11,886 nt of DNA from Limisphaerales bacterium (GCA_003133815.1 PKZR01000243.1:4490-16375), one strand, 5' to 3'; positions 1 to 5,766 are shown, counted from the stretch's first letter. The notes: generated from the sequence alone by a model not told the origin. Made by a program: numbers and translations.

Positions 1-369
1 CGGCACCGCGAGCGAACCGGAAACGAACCCCGCCTCGTTCCATGCGCTGTTCCACTGCTTGCCCAGCACCGGCTTGAGCGACGCGATGCACGTCGTCGCC
101 AGAGCGCGACCGTTTGCCTCGGCGATGGCGAGGTTGGTGGACATGCGCGTCTTGTTGGCCTTGGCCGTGTTCCACAGCGTCTTCAAACCCGGCACGGCGG
201 GCGGCACACCGCCGGGACCGGCAGGCGTGCCGATGAGCGCCGTCAAATCCGCGCGGATGTCCGGCTCCGTGTTTTGTTTGAGTTTGATGTCCGCGCCGTA
301 TTTGGCCGCACCGTCGGCGGCGTTCTCCAGCAACTGCACCAGCGCATCGAAGTATTCAGGAATTTTCAT
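1..369 (-). CDS. Unrecognised protein, N-terminal part (runs off left edge)
   Basis: An open frame of 123 codons runs from an ATG at 369 to the left edge without a stop, so the C-terminus is outside the window. The visible part begins MKIPEYFDALVQLLENAADG, is soluble, has no signal peptide or membrane segment, and contains a Gly/Pro-rich patch (around residues 50-62) followed by an Ala-rich helical stretch and a Trp-containing segment (QWNSAWNEAGF) near the edge. The reverse-strand frame over the same bases reads as a poorer protein, so I prefer this one. The upstream helix-turn-helix gene ends 54 bases before this start on the same strand, so the two could share a transcript. There is no clear Shine-Dalgarno sequence, only a purine-rich leader. 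I do not know the function. I have an unverified impression that similar proteins are found in Verrucomicrobiota. Confidence 0.62.
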   Translation of the reverse strand, partial: MKIPEYFDALVQLLENAADGAAKYGADIKLKQNTEPDIRADLTALIGTPAGPGGVPPAVPGLKTLWNTAKANKTRMSTNLAIAEANGRALATTCIASLKPVLGKQWNSAWNEAGFVSGSLAVP

Positions 370-423
370 GATTTTTTTCTTTCGTTGAGTTGCGGGCCGC
401 CCGCCCGGAACGAAGACTGCGGG

Positions 424-786
424 TCAAAGCACCGGGCGGATGCAGCCACGCGCGCCATCTAAATCCTTTGGCATTCCAAATTCCACGCAACAATAGTTAC
501 ACTTTTCGCAACCGGCCGGCCATTGCGCCGTCCGCTGCTCCGCCAGCGCCAGCAATTCGCTGCCTTTCAGTCCGAACGCCTTGGCGATCCGCTCTGCGGT
601 TTCCACGGAGGCCAGCCGCTCATTGGATTCGAGGAAGATGAGACCCTGCCGCGAGAGGCCGCAGGCGTCGGACAACTGGCCCCAGGACCAGCCGCGTTGT
701 TCGCGCAATTCCCGGATGATGCCGCCCAGCGCGTAACTGTTCGGCTCCCGGATGCTACGTCGTAGCTTTGATGCTTTTGCCGCCAT
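424..786 (-). CDS. XRE-type helix-turn-helix protein with Cys-rich tail
   Basis: This 120-aa protein has a Cro/C1-type helix-turn-helix at about residues 22-84 (IIRELREQRGWSWGQLSDAC, then GLSRQGLIFLE and AERIAKAFGL), so it most likely binds DNA as a transcriptional regulator. A basic N-terminus (residues 1-12) precedes the domain. The tail (residues 90-120) holds C93, C96, C99, C100 and C115 in a CxxCxxCC arrangement that could bind a metal or sense redox state; that is inference. The frame stays open further upstream to an ATG at 900, but I chose the ATG at 786 because it is preceded by ACAAGG at short spacing and places the HTH near the N-terminus, as is usual. The upstream extension has no recognisable domain. 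The downstream partial gene follows after 54 bases. Target genes cannot be told from the sequence. Confidence 0.8.
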   Translation of the reverse strand: MAAKASKLRRSIREPNSYALGGIIRELREQRGWSWGQLSDACGLSRQGLIFLESNERLASVETAERIAKAFGLKGSELLALAEQRTAQWPAGCEKCNYCCVEFGMPKDLDGARGCIRPVL

Positions 787-941
787 AAACCTTGTCCCGA
801 AGATGTGACGCGAGCGTGCCACTCCCGCCAATTCTCGTCCAACAGATTTTGCGGCAAATTCAGCCAACTCGTCATTGCCGACGCCATCCGCTTGTTTCAA
901 ACTCCGCGCATGGCAAAGAAATCAGAAGCCAAAGATGTAGC

Positions 942-978
942 GTCGAGCCTGCGGCTCGACAAATCCGGCCAGAGGCCG
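942..978. repeat. Two adjacent perfect hairpins
   Basis: GTCGAGCC (942-949) pairs with GGCTCGAC (953-960) across the loop TGC. CGGCC (966-970) pairs with GGCCG (974-978) across AGA. Both stems are perfect and lie 5 bases apart in a non-coding region, close to the inverted-repeat element at 1028-1155. No T-run follows on either strand, so these do not look like terminators. A REP-like dispersed repeat is the likely explanation. Confidence 0.55.
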
Positions 979-1027
979 CACACTACCCGGCGTTTGCACC
1001 TGCCGGAAAGCGAACTGCTCTGGAAAT

Positions 1028-1155
1028 GGGGAGCGCGGGCGTCCCGCCTGCCGTGTTCGGCATCGCGCCGAACTCCTTGCGGAGTGCCACCAATTCCCGC
1101 CGCCATTCCATCCGGCGGGACGCCTGACGGTGCAACCGGGACGGTCGCGCTCCCC
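1028..1155. repeat. 128-bp nested inverted-repeat element
   Basis: The ends are inverted copies: GGGGAGCGCG (1028-1037) pairs with 1146-1155, and over the first 24 positions 20 match. A second perfect 11-bp pair nests inside (GGCGTCCCGCC at 1038-1048 with 1114-1124). A third hairpin sits inside that, GTTCGGC (1055-1061) with GCCGAAC (1067-1073). Three nested levels of pairing in 128 bases do not arise by chance. The element has no coding capacity of its own, so it fits a REP/MITE-like dispersed palindromic element. From memory, translations like the one here (AGVPPAVFGIAP on the plus strand) recur in spurious proteins from Verrucomicrobiota genomes, which would fit a multi-copy element. I could not check this. 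No target-site duplication is obvious. Confidence 0.65.
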
Positions 1156-1173
1156 GTCCACTTGAAAATCCAT

Positions 1174-1569
1174 TCACCGGCAAATCTGTCTTAAATGGCT
1201 GGTTTTGAACGGGCAGGACGCGTTCCGGCCCTGATTTTGCCTCCTAAAAACTGCCGACGACCGCGTCGTGCCCACCCAAAAACTCCTTTTGGAAGGCGAC
1301 GACCGCGTCGTGCAATCCTCCAAGCTCCTTAAAACAGGCGACGACGACGTCGTGCTCATGTAAAAACTCCTTTTGACAGGTGGCGACCGCGTCGTGCCCG
1401 CCCAAAAGCTCCTTTTGGGAGGCGACGACCGGGTAATGCAAGCCTCCAGACTCCTTAAAACAGGTGGCGACGTCGTCGTGCTCGTCCAAAAGCTCTTTTT
1501 ATGAGGCGACGACCGCGTCGTGCAATCTCCCAAGCTCCTTAAATCAGGTGGCGACCGCGTCGTGCTCAT
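1174..1569 (-). CDS. Possible 14-residue-repeat protein across the array (doubtful)
   Basis: One minus-strand frame is open through all eight 42-bp units (131 codons from ATG 1569), giving a 14-residue repeat with consensus near (S/C/G)TTRS(S/P)PxxRS(F/L) plus two variable residues, followed by a 25-residue unique tail. An AGGA sits 9 bases before the ATG, and an internal in-frame ATG at 1359 has a perfect AAGGAG 7 bases upstream. Against it, the product is a low-complexity Ser/Thr/Arg/Pro chain. A second frame reads more like a real protein (units like LHDAVVAFQKEFLG, two heptads with L/V/F/F at a/d spacing) but is broken by TGA and TAA in the two units nearest 1569 and by TAG near 1250. The array may be a decayed coiled-coil coding repeat, a live repeat protein, or non-coding. 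Confidence 0.25.
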   Translation of the reverse strand: MSTTRSPPDLRSLGDCTTRSSPHKKSFWTSTTTSPPVLRSLEACITRSSPPKRSFWAGTTRSPPVKRSFYMSTTSSSPVLRSLEDCTTRSSPSKRSFWVGTTRSSAVFRRQNQGRNASCPFKTSHLRQICR

Positions 1570-1583
1570 CTAAAAAGTTCCTG
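1244..1583. repeat. Array of eight 42-bp tandem repeats
   Basis: Eight copies of a unit with core GACGACCGCGTCGTG end at 1270, 1312, 1354, 1396, 1438, 1480, 1522 and 1564, exactly 42 bases apart each time, and a degenerate partial ninth reaches about 1583. The units differ by many substitutions but by no insertion or deletion. Each core is a small palindrome (ACGAC-CGC-GTCGT). On the minus strand every full unit also carries AAGGAG or a close variant. Judged by the bases between cores there are three unit types, in the order C-A-B-C-A-B-A-B with rising coordinate, pointing to duplications of two or three units at a time. The period equals 14 codons and also four turns of B-DNA, so either reading-frame or helical-phase constraint could have kept its length. 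The array starts a few bases after the stop of the coiled-coil membrane protein gene (stop at 1591-1593). Confidence 0.9.
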
Positions 1584-1590
1584 CCTGGGA

Positions 1591-1869
1591 CTAATGACCC
1601 TTCTTCCTGGGCGCCGGGGGACTTGTGTTTTCCTTTACCACGGCGATCATCTCCTCCATGCCTTCCTTGATCTCGTTGACCTGCGGATGGACCTCCTTGA
1701 TGAGGTCGTGCTCGATCTTGGAAAGCTTTTCAATCCGCCTGCCCTGCTCGCGCAACTGGTCCAGGAGGAAGTTCTGCTTGATTGAAATCCGGCGCATCCA
1801 CCAGAAACAGACACCCCAGCAGACGGTGCCGGCCAGGGTCATCCAGAAGGCGAGAATATTTGTGTTCAT
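1591..1869 (-). CDS. Small membrane-anchored coiled-coil protein
   Basis: This 92-aa protein begins MNTNILAFWMTLAGTVCWGV. It has one N-terminal membrane helix (about residues 5-25, rich in Trp and Cys), a basic stop-transfer MRR, a charged amphipathic helix (about 29-80, with heptad-spaced L/I/V such as NFLLDQLREQ and IEKLSKIEHDLIKEV) predicted to form a coiled coil, and a Pro/Lys-rich tail. The positive charges after the helix place the coiled coil in the cytoplasm. The gene is the last of the signalling operon, 80 bases after the response regulator stop and in the same direction. It could be an accessory partner of the soluble kinase, tethering it at the membrane, but nothing in the sequence proves this. 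The frame continues upstream through the regulator gene, but the ATG at 1869 is chosen because it starts the hydrophobic segment. No good ribosome binding site is visible. The 42-bp array begins just after the stop. Confidence 0.75.
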   Translation of the reverse strand: MNTNILAFWMTLAGTVCWGVCFWWMRRISIKQNFLLDQLREQGRRIEKLSKIEHDLIKEVHPQVNEIKEGMEEMIAVVKENTSPPAPRKKGH

Positions 1870-1949
1870 TGTTGCAGGGCCGGGGCCGCGCCCCAATAGG
1901 TTCGCTCTTCCGTCATCATTTCCGGCCACCGGCCGGACGCCGCAACGGT

Positions 1950-2627
1950 TCAGACAATGGTCAACTGGACGCTGTTCTCGATGATGCCCGCGCTGATGGC
2001 GTAGCGGGTGAGGCCGGCGGTGTCGTGGATGTCCAGCTTCTCCATGAGATGCTCGCGGTGCTTCTCGACGGTCTTGATGCCGATGCCGAGTTCCGACGCG
2101 GTCTCTTTGTTTGCCTTGCCCTCGGCGATGAGCTGCAGCACCTCCATCTCGCGCGAGGTGAGTTCGGATATTTTCTTTTTGAGCACTCCCGTGCGGTCGA
2201 ACGATTTTGGATAGATGCGGTCCTGACGCCTGGAAATTGAGGGGCTGAAAAATGTCTTCCCTTTTTGCACTTCGCGGATGGCGCGGCACACCTCGTGGGC
2301 GGAGGTCTGCTTGAGCAGGAACCCCATCGCGCCGGAGTCGGTGGCGTTTTTGACATAGGCGTCGTCGCAGTGCGCGGAGAGCATGATCACCTTGGTGGTG
2401 GGGACGGCCTTGAGAACCTGCCGCGTGGCCTCCAGTCCGTTGAGCAGCGGCATGGCGATGTCCATCAGCACGACTTCGGGATGGAATTTTTTGACGAGGG
2501 CGACGGCGGCGCGGCCGTCCTGCGCCTCGCCGACGATTTCAAAATCGTCCTCGAGTTCGAGCATCTTGCGGAAACCTTCGCGCACGATCATGTGGTCTTC
2601 GGCGAGCAGGACGGTGGTTCTTTTCAT
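1950..2627 (-). CDS. NarL/FixJ-family response regulator
   Basis: This 225-aa (or 227-aa) two-component response regulator has an N-terminal receiver domain and a C-terminal LuxR-type helix-turn-helix. Counting from the upstream alternative ATG at 2633, the acidic pair is E12-D13, the phospho-acceptor is D58 (VVLMDIAMP), the switch Ser is S86 and the conserved Lys is K108 (LLK). The DNA-binding domain spans about 155-215, with LTSREMEVLQLIAEGKANKE and KTVEKHREHLMEKL typical of the family. The start at 2627 overlaps the stop of the upstream kinase gene as ATGA, with GGA about 6 bases upstream, which suggests translational coupling. The start at 2633 would add only two residues. The partner is almost certainly the HisKA_3 kinase just upstream, since NarL-type regulators pair with that kinase class. 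The likely targets are promoters carrying the shared 18-bp motif at 5173-5190 and 6834-6851; this is inference. Confidence 0.93.
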   Translation of the reverse strand: MKRTTVLLAEDHMIVREGFRKMLELEDDFEIVGEAQDGRAAVALVKKFHPEVVLMDIAMPLLNGLEATRQVLKAVPTTKVIMLSAHCDDAYVKNATDSGAMGFLLKQTSAHEVCRAIREVQKGKTFFSPSISRRQDRIYPKSFDRTGVLKKKISELTSREMEVLQLIAEGKANKETASELGIGIKTVEKHREHLMEKLDIHDTAGLTRYAISAGIIENSVQLTIV

Positions 2628-4321
2628 GGGCATTCCAAGGTGGATTGTTTACCGGATTTGTGAAGCATTTTTTTTTGCACGGTGGCGAATGGGATTTCCA
2701 CCTGGATGGTGGTGCCTTGGCCGGGCGCGGATTCCACGCAGAAGGTGCCGCCTACCATCTCGACGCGTTCCCTCATGCCAAGTAATCCCAGGCGCTGGCT
2801 CCCCTTGGAATTCAAAATGCGTTCGACGTGAAAGGATTTGCCGTCGTCCTTGATTTTCATGCCGATGCCATGCGCCAGTTTCTCGATGCTCACATCGGCC
2901 CGGCTGGCGTGCGCGTGGCGGGACACGTTGTTGAGCGCCTCCTGCGCCACGCGGTAGAGGATGGTCCGCTTGGCGATGTCCAGTTGTTCCACCCCCGCAA
3001 AGGCCGTCAGGTGGACGTGCAGGTGCGTCCGCTTGGAAAACAGTTTCACGAACGAATGCAGCGCGGGAATCAGGCCGAGGTCGTCCAGCACCGCCGGGCG
3101 CAGTTCGCGGGCGAATTCGTGCACGATGTTCACGGATTTTTCCACGAGACGCTGCGTGCGGGCGATATCGCGGTCGAGGTGCCGCGTGTTGAGGGCAGCC
3201 TCCTTTTTCAAGGCGGCCAGCCGGACATTGATGCCGGTCAAAGTCTGGGCGATGACATCATGGAGTTCGCGGCTGATGCGTTTCCGCTCGTCCTCCTGCG
3301 CGAGCAGAATCTGGCGGGACAACTGCCGCAACTGTTCCTGCATGGCATCCGATTTTCCCAGCAGTTGGGAGTAATGGCGTTCGCTCTTTTTGAGCGCCAC
3401 CTCCACCGCCTTGCGCTGGGCGATCTCCAGAACCAATTCCTGGTTCGAGATGGCCAGCACCTCGTTGCGGCGCCGGGCTTCCGCCGCCGTCTTGCGTTCG
3501 GTGATGTCGTAAAAACAATTGATGGCACCCGTGATCTCTCCGCGATGGTTTTTCAACGGGCGGATGTTCACGATGCAGGTCAGCCGCGTGCCGTTGGGTT
3601 GTTCAAGGACAACTTCCTGATCCAAGGCCTGCGCGATTTTGCCGCGCAACACGCCAGCCATGGGGCAATCCTCGTGGCGCAGCACGCTGCCGTCGGGACG
3701 GAACATCTTGAACGAGCCGCAAAAACGTTCGCTGGCTTCTCCGATGACCGGCTTGCGCCCCCAGAGTTCGGCGGCGCGGGCGTTGAAATTCTGAATCGCG
3801 CCTGAAGCATCGCAGGCATAAACCGCCACCGGCCCCAGGTCGAACAAGATGCGATAGCGCTCTTCGCTCGCGCGCAACGCGGTTTCCGCCGCCTTTCGTT
3901 CCGTGATGTCGCGGATGTTGCATTGGATGATGGGATGGCCGTCTTCCTGATAAAGATTGGCCACCACTTCGACTTCCTGATGCCGGCCGCCCCGGCTTTC
4001 GAGCGGCAGATCCTCGTAGCGGACTTCGTGCTGCCGTTTGAGCTTGCGGAACATTTCCCGGCTCGCGACCTCATCCTTGAGCAGGCCGATCTGAAACAGC
4101 TCCTTGCCGACGAGCTGGTCGTGCGGATAGCCGAGCAGCTTGGTCATGAACGGGTTGGCATCCACGATTTTGCGCGTGCTTGGATCAACGAGCAGGACAC
4201 CGTCGTGCGCCGTTTCAAAGAGACGGCGGTAGCGGATTTCGCTCGCACGAAACGCATCCACGCTCTTCAGCCGTTCATCGGCGGAAGTGAGCCTGCGTTT
4301 CGTTTTGAATTTCGTCTTCAT
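2624..4321 (-). CDS. Soluble PAS-PAS sensor histidine kinase (HisKA_3 type)
   Basis: This 565-aa kinase has no membrane segment. PAS domain 1 covers about residues 27-140 (YRRLFETAHDGVLLVD, ending NIRDITERK) and PAS domain 2 about 152-276 (YRILFDLGPVAVYACD, ending CFYDITERK). A coiled-coil linker (280-340) leads to the HisKA_3 domain with phospho-acceptor H354 in SRELHDVIAQTL, then a HATPase_c domain (about 448-545) with the N-box EALNNVSRHAHA, KDDG and the glycine-rich LGLLGMRERV. It should autophosphorylate in response to a cytosolic signal sensed by the PAS domains and pass the phosphate to the overlapping NarL-type regulator. The signal is unknown; no haem or flavin motif is evident to me. 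An ATG at 4396 lies inside the upstream gene in another frame, so I chose the ATG at 4321, 22 bases after that gene's stop. No clear ribosome binding site is seen. Confidence 0.92.
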   Translation of the reverse strand: MKTKFKTKRRLTSADERLKSVDAFRASEIRYRRLFETAHDGVLLVDPSTRKIVDANPFMTKLLGYPHDQLVGKELFQIGLLKDEVASREMFRKLKRQHEVRYEDLPLESRGGRHQEVEVVANLYQEDGHPIIQCNIRDITERKAAETALRASEERYRILFDLGPVAVYACDASGAIQNFNARAAELWGRKPVIGEASERFCGSFKMFRPDGSVLRHEDCPMAGVLRGKIAQALDQEVVLEQPNGTRLTCIVNIRPLKNHRGEITGAINCFYDITERKTAAEARRRNEVLAISNQELVLEIAQRKAVEVALKKSERHYSQLLGKSDAMQEQLRQLSRQILLAQEDERKRISRELHDVIAQTLTGINVRLAALKKEAALNTRHLDRDIARTQRLVEKSVNIVHEFARELRPAVLDDLGLIPALHSFVKLFSKRTHLHVHLTAFAGVEQLDIAKRTILYRVAQEALNNVSRHAHASRADVSIEKLAHGIGMKIKDDGKSFHVERILNSKGSQRLGLLGMRERVEMVGGTFCVESAPGQGTTIQVEIPFATVQKKMLHKSGKQSTLECP

Positions 4322-4343
4322 GGCAGTGGGCACAAGGCGTGGG

Positions 4344-5075
4344 TTAAGGCGATGCGGACGCGCCGTCCGGCGATTCGCGTTGGTAGCCAATCTCACGCGC
4401 GACCCGGCGCACGGACTGGGCCGACTTTAACACCAACCGCTGGGTGCTGGCGATTTCTTCCTTGAACCCATTGGTGCTGTTCCTGGCATGTTGTTTCAAC
4501 GAAAGGAGGCGGACATTGATGCCGAGCAAAGTCTGGGCGATCTCATCCTGAAGCTCGCGGCTGATGCTCTTGCGTTCATCCTCCTGCGCCACCATCACGC
4601 GATGCGTCAACTGACGCAGACGTTTCTGGAGTTGGAGCGATTCTTCGAGTGATTTCTTGTGATCCTCGCCGCACTTCGCAGCGGCGGCATCCATGACCTT
4701 GCGCCGGGCGACGCCGTGCTGCAATCGACGTTGCGAGGCGGCCAGCTCCTCTGTGCGCCGGTCCAGCGATTCCTTGATCCGGCTCATATCCGCCTTGCCC
4801 TGCCGCGTGGCGCGATGTGTTTCCTCAATGGGAATGTTGGCTGCGGTAAAAAAAACTGTGGCTAGCTTGGTGAAGCCATTCTTAATGTTGGATAATTCAA
4901 AAGTGGCGAGCGCCTGCTCGTGAATCCGTGCCAGATCCAGCGTCTCCAGCCCAAGGCCAACTGCCCGGCGTCCGAGCCCCAGTGCCGGCGACAAGCTTGC
5001 CTGCGGGCCTTGCTTCAGGTGTTTGCCCAAAGCCGCCGCATAGCGCCGTGACAATCCTGTCAGTTTTTTTTCCAT
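4344..5075 (-). CDS. Kinase-like protein with dimerisation domain only (His to Gln)
   Basis: This 243-aa soluble protein has three parts. Residues 10-60 (RRYAAALGKHLKQGPQASLS, GRRAVGLGLETLDL, IHEQAL) form a helical region resembling RsbU_N-type domains. Residues 95-165 form a coiled coil. Residues 150-230 form a HisKA_3-like dimerisation helix pair. The latter closely matches the neighbouring kinase (AQEDERK, ISREL, IAQTL, GINVRL, TQRLV), but the phospho-acceptor His is Gln (Q176 in SRELQDEIAQTL) and the protein ends 13 residues after the domain, with no ATPase domain. It therefore cannot autophosphorylate or accept phosphate in the usual way. As the first gene of the operon, 22 bases before the real kinase, it may form mixed dimers with that kinase and tune it. 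The frame is clean, so I do not call it a pseudogene. The start at 5075 gives the full RsbU_N-like domain; no Shine-Dalgarno is seen. Confidence 0.82.
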   Translation of the reverse strand: MEKKLTGLSRRYAAALGKHLKQGPQASLSPALGLGRRAVGLGLETLDLARIHEQALATFELSNIKNGFTKLATVFFTAANIPIEETHRATRQGKADMSRIKESLDRRTEELAASQRRLQHGVARRKVMDAAAAKCGEDHKKSLEESLQLQKRLRQLTHRVMVAQEDERKSISRELQDEIAQTLLGINVRLLSLKQHARNSTNGFKEEIASTQRLVLKSAQSVRRVAREIGYQRESPDGASASP

Positions 5076-5172
5076 GGTGTCGTGCTGGATTCGCCGAGGC
5101 CGTGCGGAAAGTTTTTTCTTTCAATATAAATCACTGCCCACGCCAGCATCCACCGAATCCTTTGATTCGTAT

Positions 5173-5190
5173 ATGGGGTGAAACCCTACC
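5173..5190 (-). promoter_or_regulatory. Shared 18-bp motif upstream of signalling operon
   Basis: ATGGGGTGAAACCCTACC on the plus strand matches 6834-6851 at 17 of 18 positions. It contains the dyad GGGT (5176-5179) - N3 - ACCC (5183-5186), and the one difference between copies lies in the N3. It ends 97 bases before the ATG of the first gene of the operon. A second small perfect dyad, GAATC-CTTT-GATTC, lies at 5156-5169 next to it. It is probably an operator or a promoter element for a specific sigma factor. Confidence 0.6.
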
Positions 5191-5253
5191 CCGGTTAAAA
5201 TTTTGAAAGCCCGGTGAACACAGGAGGAAAAGCGTTCGCCGGGTGATGCCGGT

Positions 5254-5277
5254 CCGAACAAAATTTATTTCGTCCGG
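5254..5277 (-). terminator. Possible stem-loop after the small-protein operon
   Basis: On the minus strand CCGGACGAAA can pair with TTTTGTTCGG (two G-U pairs) around a TAAA loop. It lies 36 bases after the stop of the 58-aa gene and could end that transcript. There is no T-run after it, so the call is weak. Confidence 0.3.
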
Positions 5278-5313
5278 GCTGTGCAAATTCATGTCCGCCG
5301 ACAACCGATGAAA

Positions 5314-5490
5314 TTACTTGCCCCGATATTTCAACGGGTTGCAAATCCGGTCAATACGTTCGGCTTCACGTTTGTCTATGACGGTCTTCTGCTGCCTGCG
5401 ATTCACGGCCTTCACGATTTCCTGGGGCAACTGGCAAACTTGCCTGACCAGTTGCACGAAAGTCATCCAGACGAGTTTCAGCGTGTTCAT
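5314..5490 (-). CDS. Small basic protein, 58 aa
   Basis: This short open frame begins MNTLKLVWMTFVQLVRQVCQ and ends NPLKYRGK. The first 20 residues are amphipathic or hydrophobic with Trp, Phe and Arg, more like a membrane-surface helix than a full transmembrane segment. Residues 21-58 are highly charged (VNRRQQKTVIDKREAERIDR) and helical. It lies 39 bases downstream of the DUF3185-like gene on the same strand and is followed by the intergenic region carrying the 18-bp motif, so it is probably the last gene of the small-protein operon. The balanced composition and position support it being real despite its length. A plus-strand frame over the same bases looks like a shadow. The function is unknown. 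A peripheral membrane role alongside its neighbours is only inference. Confidence 0.65.
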   Translation of the reverse strand: MNTLKLVWMTFVQLVRQVCQLPQEIVKAVNRRQQKTVIDKREAERIDRICNPLKYRGK

Positions 5491-5529
5491 GCTGCGGATC
5501 GGTTGCGGCTAGGCTTTGGGCCCGGCCAG

Positions 5530-5739
5530 TCAGACGCTCTTGGGTTTCACGAGCAGCAACATGATGCCGCCGACGAGCATGAACGCACCTGCGACGGGCG
5601 GAATGAAATGATTGTCCGTGGTGGCAATGTGCATCCCCAGGAAATTAATTTCCTTTCCCGAAGTCGTGAAGCTCAAGCCCGAATAGGCGAGCACCACAAT
5701 TCCCAGGACGACCAGAACGGCTGCGATGATGGTTTTCAT
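5530..5739 (-). CDS. DUF3185-like small membrane protein
   Basis: This 69-aa protein has two hydrophobic helices: about residues 2-21 (MKTIIAAVLVVLGIVVLAYS) and 48-64 (PPVAGAFMLVGGIMLLL). A polar loop of about 25 residues lies between them (FTTSGKEINFLGMHIATTDN), and the protein ends KPKSV. This layout and the MKTIIAAVL-(V/I)-LGI start match what I know of the DUF3185 family, whose function is not established. I chose the ATG at 5739. A TTG two codons upstream (5745) is possible but is not needed to complete the first helix. It sits 27 bases after the lmo0937-type gene and 39 before the 58-aa gene, all in one direction, so it is probably part of one stress-type operon. Confidence 0.8.
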   Translation of the reverse strand: MKTIIAAVLVVLGIVVLAYSGLSFTTSGKEINFLGMHIATTDNHFIPPVAGAFMLVGGIMLLLVKPKSV

Positions 5740-5766
5740 GTTCAAGCTGTTTGATGGTTTATTTTT

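Larger units (their letters stand above)
787..1243. other. Non-coding stretch with palindromic repeats
   Basis: About 460 bases between the helix-turn-helix gene and the 42-bp repeat array hold no convincing gene. Several frames are open on both strands because the region is GC-rich and palindromic, but their translations are Arg/Ser/Pro-rich and run through the inverted repeats. The stretch contains two adjacent hairpins (942-978) and the inverted-repeat element at 1028-1155. A possible short reading frame on the plus strand starts at 910 (MAKKSEAKDVAS) and enters the repeats within about ten codons. It may be a gene remnant invaded by repeats, but this is too weak to call. Confidence 0.5.

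Noticed and set aside
59..388. Plus-strand open frame at the left edge
   Set aside because: The minus strand over the same bases is open from 369 to the edge with a more natural composition; this frame looks like its shadow.
805..1194. Plus-strand open frame of 129 codons
   Set aside because: It overlaps the start of the helix-turn-helix gene and then reads straight through hairpins and the inverted-repeat element. Only its middle (MAKKSEAKDVAS) looks remotely protein-like.
1244..1583. CRISPR array
   Set aside because: The repeats are tandem with no unique spacers, units differ by many substitutions, and no cas genes are present.
1591..2289. Long N-terminal extension of the coiled-coil membrane protein
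   Set aside because: The extra 140 residues are Arg/His-rich and run through the response regulator gene in another frame; the membrane helix begins right at the ATG at 1869.
2828..3805. Long plus-strand open frame of 325 codons antisense to the PAS kinase
   Set aside because: It lies wholly over the kinase, whose domains and motifs are clear on the minus strand. The antisense translation has no recognisable domain and is a shadow of GC-rich codon use.
3923..4465. Plus-strand open frame of 180 codons across the junction of the two kinase-like genes
   Set aside because: It is antisense to two well supported genes and has no motif of its own.
4344..5075. Pseudogene call for the dimerisation-only protein
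   Set aside because: The frame is intact, the domain is well conserved and the operon spacing is tight, so loss of His and of the ATPase domain looks like specialisation. No ATPase remnant follows in the short gap before the next gene.
5281..5754. Plus-strand open frame of 157 codons
   Set aside because: It covers the 58-aa and DUF3185-like genes in antisense. The minus-strand products show proper membrane helices and operon spacing, while this one is an Asp/His/Gln-rich shadow.
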